From Phocoena phocoena (taxonomy: Eukaryota; Chordata; Mammalia; Artiodactyla; Phocoenidae), in assembly GCF_963924675.1 (NCBI RefSeq), contig NC_089220.1, positions 166,828,761 through 166,892,760 of the forward strand: DNA of 64,000 nt. Reading direction: 5' to 3'. Positions 61,121-64,000 of this stretch are shown here, piece after piece (position 1 is the first letter of the stretch; each line of letters starts with the position of its first letter). The translations under genes were made by a program, and so were the position numbers. The notes beneath the pieces are model-generated. The model searched no databases, was not told where the DNA came from, and saw nothing but the letters and a program-made list of their open reading frames with translations.

Positions 61121-62365
61121 TTATGCTGTAGGAATCAACAACATGATTTTTAAACTTATGTGGAAAGACAAACAACTAGAATGGCTAAAACAGTTATGAA
61201 GAAGAACAAAGTTGGAGGACACATACTACCTGATTTCCAGACTTCTGTACAGATACAGTAATCAAAACAGTGTGGTATTGACCAAAGAATAAGCACGTAG
61301 ATGAACAGAACTGAACAGAGTGCTCAGAAATAGACCCATGCACATACAGTCAATTGATTTCCAGTCAAAGACCAAAGGCAATTCAATGGAAAAGAACAGT
61401 CTTTTCATCAAATGATCTTGGAACAAGTGGACACTCACTTGCCAAAAAAAAAAAAAAAACCTTGATCTGTACCATATTAATAAGTTAACACAACACGGAT
61501 CACATGCCTAGATCTAAATTTAAAACTAGGAAACTTTGTGAGGAAAATAGAGGATAAAATCTTCCTGACCTTGAATTAAGCAAAGATTACTCAATGAAAG
61601 GATGCTCAACACCATTATTCACCGGGGAAATGCAAATTAAAACCACAGTGAGATACTATCAGCTAGCTGAATGGGTGAAAAAACAAAGAAAATAAAGAAA
61701 TCCTGACAATACCTAGTGTTGCCAAAAATCGTGAAGCAACTGGAACTCTCACGCATGTTGGTGGGGAAGCAAGATTATTCAGGCACTTTGGGAAACAGTT
61801 GGGCAATTTCTTATGTCTACTCCCCGTATGACCTAGGAATCTCGAGACAAATTCACTCACGAGAAACAAAGACATACGTACATACAGAAACATGCAGGGG
61901 AGTATTTAGAGCAGCCTTACTCATAATCACCCCAAAAAGGGAACAAACCAAACATCCTTCAGCTGATGAATGATTTTTAAACTGGCGCATCCATATAATG
62001 ACATCCTACTTGACAATAAGAAATGAACCACTGGGACACATAACAATAGGGATGAATTTCAAATGAATGATGCTAAGCTTTACAGATTTACTAAGGCCAC
62101 ATGATATCGGATTACATTATAAGACATTCTGCAAAGAGCAAAACTCCAGGGACAGAAAATAGATCAGTGGTTGCCAGAGCCTGGGGCCTGGGGAAAGGAT
62201 TAACTACCAAGGGACACAAGGGCATTTTTTGTGGTAAGGGCTCTTCTATGCCTTGATTGTGGCGACTTACATGACCGTATGCATCTGTCAAAACTCATAG
62301 AACTGCAAACTAAAAGAGGGAAATTCTATTGCACGTAAATTACGCTTCAATAAACCTCACTTTAA
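61121..62365 (+). repeat. Old L1M ORF2 end and 3' UTR
   Basis: Contains tttaaacttatgtggaaaga, aatagacccatgcacataca, tgcaaattaaaaccacagtg, tggttgccagagcctggggc and atctgtcaaaactcatagaa. Confidence 0.85.
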
Positions 62366-62689
62366 CTTTTTTAAGATTTTAAAAGTTTTTTTTAAAAAGC
62401 TGTTTGCTGGGGAAAAATACAGTAACAATCAAGTAAAAAAGAAAAAAAAGTCTTCTAAGAAGGAAGCACAGCTACTTAAATCAGGATGAAAGACACTTCA
62501 AGAGAGAAAAGATTTTTAAGAGAAAATGAAACCAATACATTAGGTTTAAGATGTCTGCAAAAACAAACAAACAAACAAAAACAAAAAAACCCCAGCTTCA
62601 TCCTGCCCTGAAAGGTCATCAGGAAAATAGAGTATCTTAAGAAATAAGATTGCCAGATATCCAAAAGGCAACTGAGTCAAAGAAAGAGA

Positions 62690-62866
62690 ATGGTAGGCAG
62701 AATTCTAAGATGCCCTCCCATTCCTATCCCCCCCCCTTTTACACACACTTTGTGTATAATCTCCTCCACTTACGTGCGGGTGTCACTTGTAAATATAATA
62801 GGAGTTCACTCCCATGATTAGGTGATTAGTCAATGGACTCTGAGTTCATCAGAAAGAGCTTATCTG
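62690..62866 (+). repeat. Old interspersed repeat, 5' part (family unsure)
   Basis: Contains gtaggcagaattctaagatg, tgtataatctcctccactta and tcactcccatgattaggtga, the common opening of an old LTR-type or MER repeat, cut by the SINE that follows. Confidence 0.5.
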
Positions 62867-63159
62867 GGTCCCCTGGTTGCGCAGTGGTTAAGAATCCGCC
62901 TGCCAACACAGGGGACACAGGTTCGAGCCCTGGTAGGGAAGATTTCACATGCCACGGAGCAACTTAGCCCGTGCGCCACAACTACTAAGATGGCATGCCT
63001 TAGAGCCTGTGCTCCGCAACGAGAAGCCACTGCAGTGAGAAGCCCGCGCACCACAACGAAGAGTAGCCGCCAATCGCCACAACTAGAGAAAGCCTGTGCG
63101 CAGCAACGAAGAACCAGTGCAGCCATAAATAAATAAATAAATTTTTTTTAAAAAAGCAT
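62867..63159 (+). repeat. CHR SINE, long GAGCAACTAAGCCC subtype, diverged
   Basis: From gggtcccctggttgcgcagt to cagccataaataaataaata. Shorter than its relatives in the cacaactac region. No clear target duplication. Confidence 0.92.
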
Positions 63160-63172
63160 CACAAAAGGCAAC

Positions 63173-63220
63173 AGACCAGGGAACCTCCACCAGCACAGAC
63201 TGGTGGAGGTTCCCTGGTCT
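63173..63220. repeat. Perfect 21-bp inverted repeat, 6-nt loop
   Basis: Left arm 63173-63193 (begins agaccaggg, ends ccaccag), loop cacaga 63194-63199, right arm 63200-63220, the exact complement. The RNA of either strand would form a 21-bp unbroken stem. It lies between a SINE tail and PRTFDC1 exon 3 (464 bp from the donor side). Confidence 0.95.
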
Positions 63221-63683
63221 TGTCTCATTGCTCTTGATAACTCATTGTCCCTACAGGTTTTACTTCTCTACCTCTGGACCCTGACTGCAGTCACCCAAGT
63301 ACTAACACTCCTCTCTGGGGGGGACACCCTCCCACAGGTCTCCAGGGCCAACAGTGACATCCAGAGCAGAAACACGTCTGTATTCACTGGACTTCCTTAA
63401 CACTCATTCTTAACACGGCCGTTGGTGAGACTAGGCACCAGGAAATAACCACTCAACTTTATAACCATAAAAAAAGCATGAATCATTCCTGAATCATCTT
63501 TCCCTATATGGGAAATATAATAGGAGGGTTCCCCCTGCCCAAAGAATATTATCTGAATTACAGGTTGTAGTATCTTGCAAATTAAAATACATGCTTCATC
63601 TTCATAATATTATTAGTTCTTTGATTTATAGCACTGTTCATTCTGAACATCATATAATGAAAATGGAGTAAATCATAACTTAC
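63221..63683. other. Intron next to exon 3, no feature seen
   Basis: Begins after the inverted repeat. Nothing recognised except the exon 3 donor at its right edge. Confidence 0.5.
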
Positions 63684-63867
63684 CCTGTAACTTTTTAGTC
63701 TGATGAAATCAACCTTCATAGAGACAAATCTATCGGAATTTCGACTGATGTTCTTAAGGTGTTCTACCAGATCTGCACAGAACTTGTAGCCTCCTTTAAG
63801 TACACAGAGGACCATAATGTCACAGTATCCTATGTCTTTCATAATATCCTTAGCCAGCCGTTCAATT
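63684..63867 (-). CDS. PRTFDC1: PRTFDC1 coding exon 3 (HPRT-like phosphoribosyltransferase)
   Basis: The reverse strand reads through 61 full codons, from [10 protein letters not shown] through [10 protein letters not shown] to [12 protein letters not shown] and ending RLKSYR. The exon follows a pyrimidine-rich acceptor ending ttctttcag and stops at AGG|GTAAGT. It is 184 bp, begins with the third base of a codon and ends in phase 0, exactly as HPRT1 exon 3 does. LKGG is the pyrophosphate loop of the purine phosphoribosyltransferase fold, and the Ser-Tyr of KSYR begins the flexible catalytic loop. The wording ([25 protein letters not shown]) fits PRTFDC1 rather than HPRT1. PRTFDC1 is a cytosolic HPRT paralogue reported to have very weak transferase activity; the active-site residue usually blamed lies in a later exon outside this window. 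No stop or frameshift is seen. An open frame runs on into both introns but is not coding there. The intact splice borders rule out a processed pseudogene. Confidence 0.95.
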
Positions 63868-64000
63868 CTGAAAGAAGGGATTAAAAGATATATTAAAGCA
63901 TGACTACTTCTGAGCATTTTTGTTCCTTTCCCCAAAAATGCATGATGTACTCTACATATTAGATTATGCAGGAGAATGTGGAGAAGGGCTTGGGAGACAG
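63868..64000 (-). other. PRTFDC1: PRTFDC1 intron 2, 3' end
   Basis: The sequence runs into the exon 3 acceptor. The pyrimidine tract and cag lie at about 63868-63885. Nothing else is recognised. Confidence 0.85.

Larger units (their letters stand above)
4696..63683 (-). other. PRTFDC1: PRTFDC1 intron 3 (58,988 bp)
   Basis: The intron is bounded by the GTAAGT donor of exon 3 at 63678-63683 and the AG acceptor of exon 4 at 4696-4697. It carries nearly all the repeats listed here. No other gene with splice-bounded exons was recognised on either strand. Both coding orientations of L1 and SINE are present. Confidence 0.9.

Noticed and set aside
62860..63136. Overlapping plus and minus frames of about 90-100 codons
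   Set aside because: Both are readings of the long-form SINE at 62867-63159.
63684..63867. Processed HPRT pseudogene
   Set aside because: A processed copy would have exons joined; here exon 3 ends at GTAAGT and exon 4 lies 59 kb away.
63582..63935. Whole 117-codon frame as a small HPRT-like gene
   Set aside because: Only 63684-63867 is HPRT-like. It is bounded by a splice acceptor and donor, so the outer parts are intron.

Overview
The window is mammalian genomic DNA. It carries spliced protein-coding exons, a LINE-1 (L1)-dominated repeat landscape, MIR/L2 fossils and at least 17 tRNA-derived SINEs of the CHR type (cetacean/hippo/ruminant). The two abundant SINE subtypes, with no Bov-B or Bov-A repeats seen, point to a cetacean (whale or dolphin). 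That assignment is an inference from repeat content.

The one gene I can support is PRTFDC1 (phosphoribosyltransferase domain containing 1, the HPRT1 paralogue), on the minus strand. Its third coding exon lies at 63684-63867 (184 bp) and its fourth at 4630-4695 (66 bp). Both have AG/GT splice borders and the same lengths and phases as HPRT1 exons 3 and 4. Almost the whole window (4696-63683, 58,988 bp) is therefore a single PRTFDC1 intron. Positions 1-4629 are the start of the next intron and 63868-64000 the end of the preceding one. The 18-bp exon expected next (the peptide around VLIVE) was not found in 1-4629.

Layout of the intron by repeats. At 1.3-2.6 kb an antisense L2 is broken by a palindromic DNA element, followed by a MER5A-like copy split by a second hAT element with a perfect 8-bp target duplication. 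At 13.9-21.0 kb an old L1M 3' end was hit by two younger L1s, a 0.7-kb 3' fragment and a 5.6-kb near-full-length copy. In the long copy ORF1 is open apart from one stop codon, ORF2 is degraded, and the 3' end looks like a transduction. At 24.6-25.4 kb there is an internally deleted Tigger1, followed to 26.6 kb by old L1 pieces. At 31.3 kb there is a small hAT element. At 31.6-32.4 and 36.0-37.1 kb there are L1 3' ends and SINEs. At 40.6-42.9 kb there are SINEs, an antisense L1 and L2. At 45.0-46.3 kb there is a long L2. At 48.7-49.3 kb a SINE sits inside an L1 fragment. At 53.4-54.1 kb there is a 5'-inverted L1. At 56.1-57.1 kb there is an old antisense LINE, and at 60.1-62.4 kb a degraded L1M with an unassigned insert. 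Beside exon 3, at 63173-63220, there is a perfect 21-bp inverted repeat with a 6-nt loop.

I see no bacterial-type operon, CRISPR array, tRNA or rRNA gene, and no convincing new protein-coding gene in the intron. Most long open frames there are antisense readings of the SINE or fragments of L1. The interest lies in transposon history (nesting, transduction, internal deletion, tandem growth inside SINEs) and in the hairpin. Repeat family names come from remembered consensus features and were not checked by a search.
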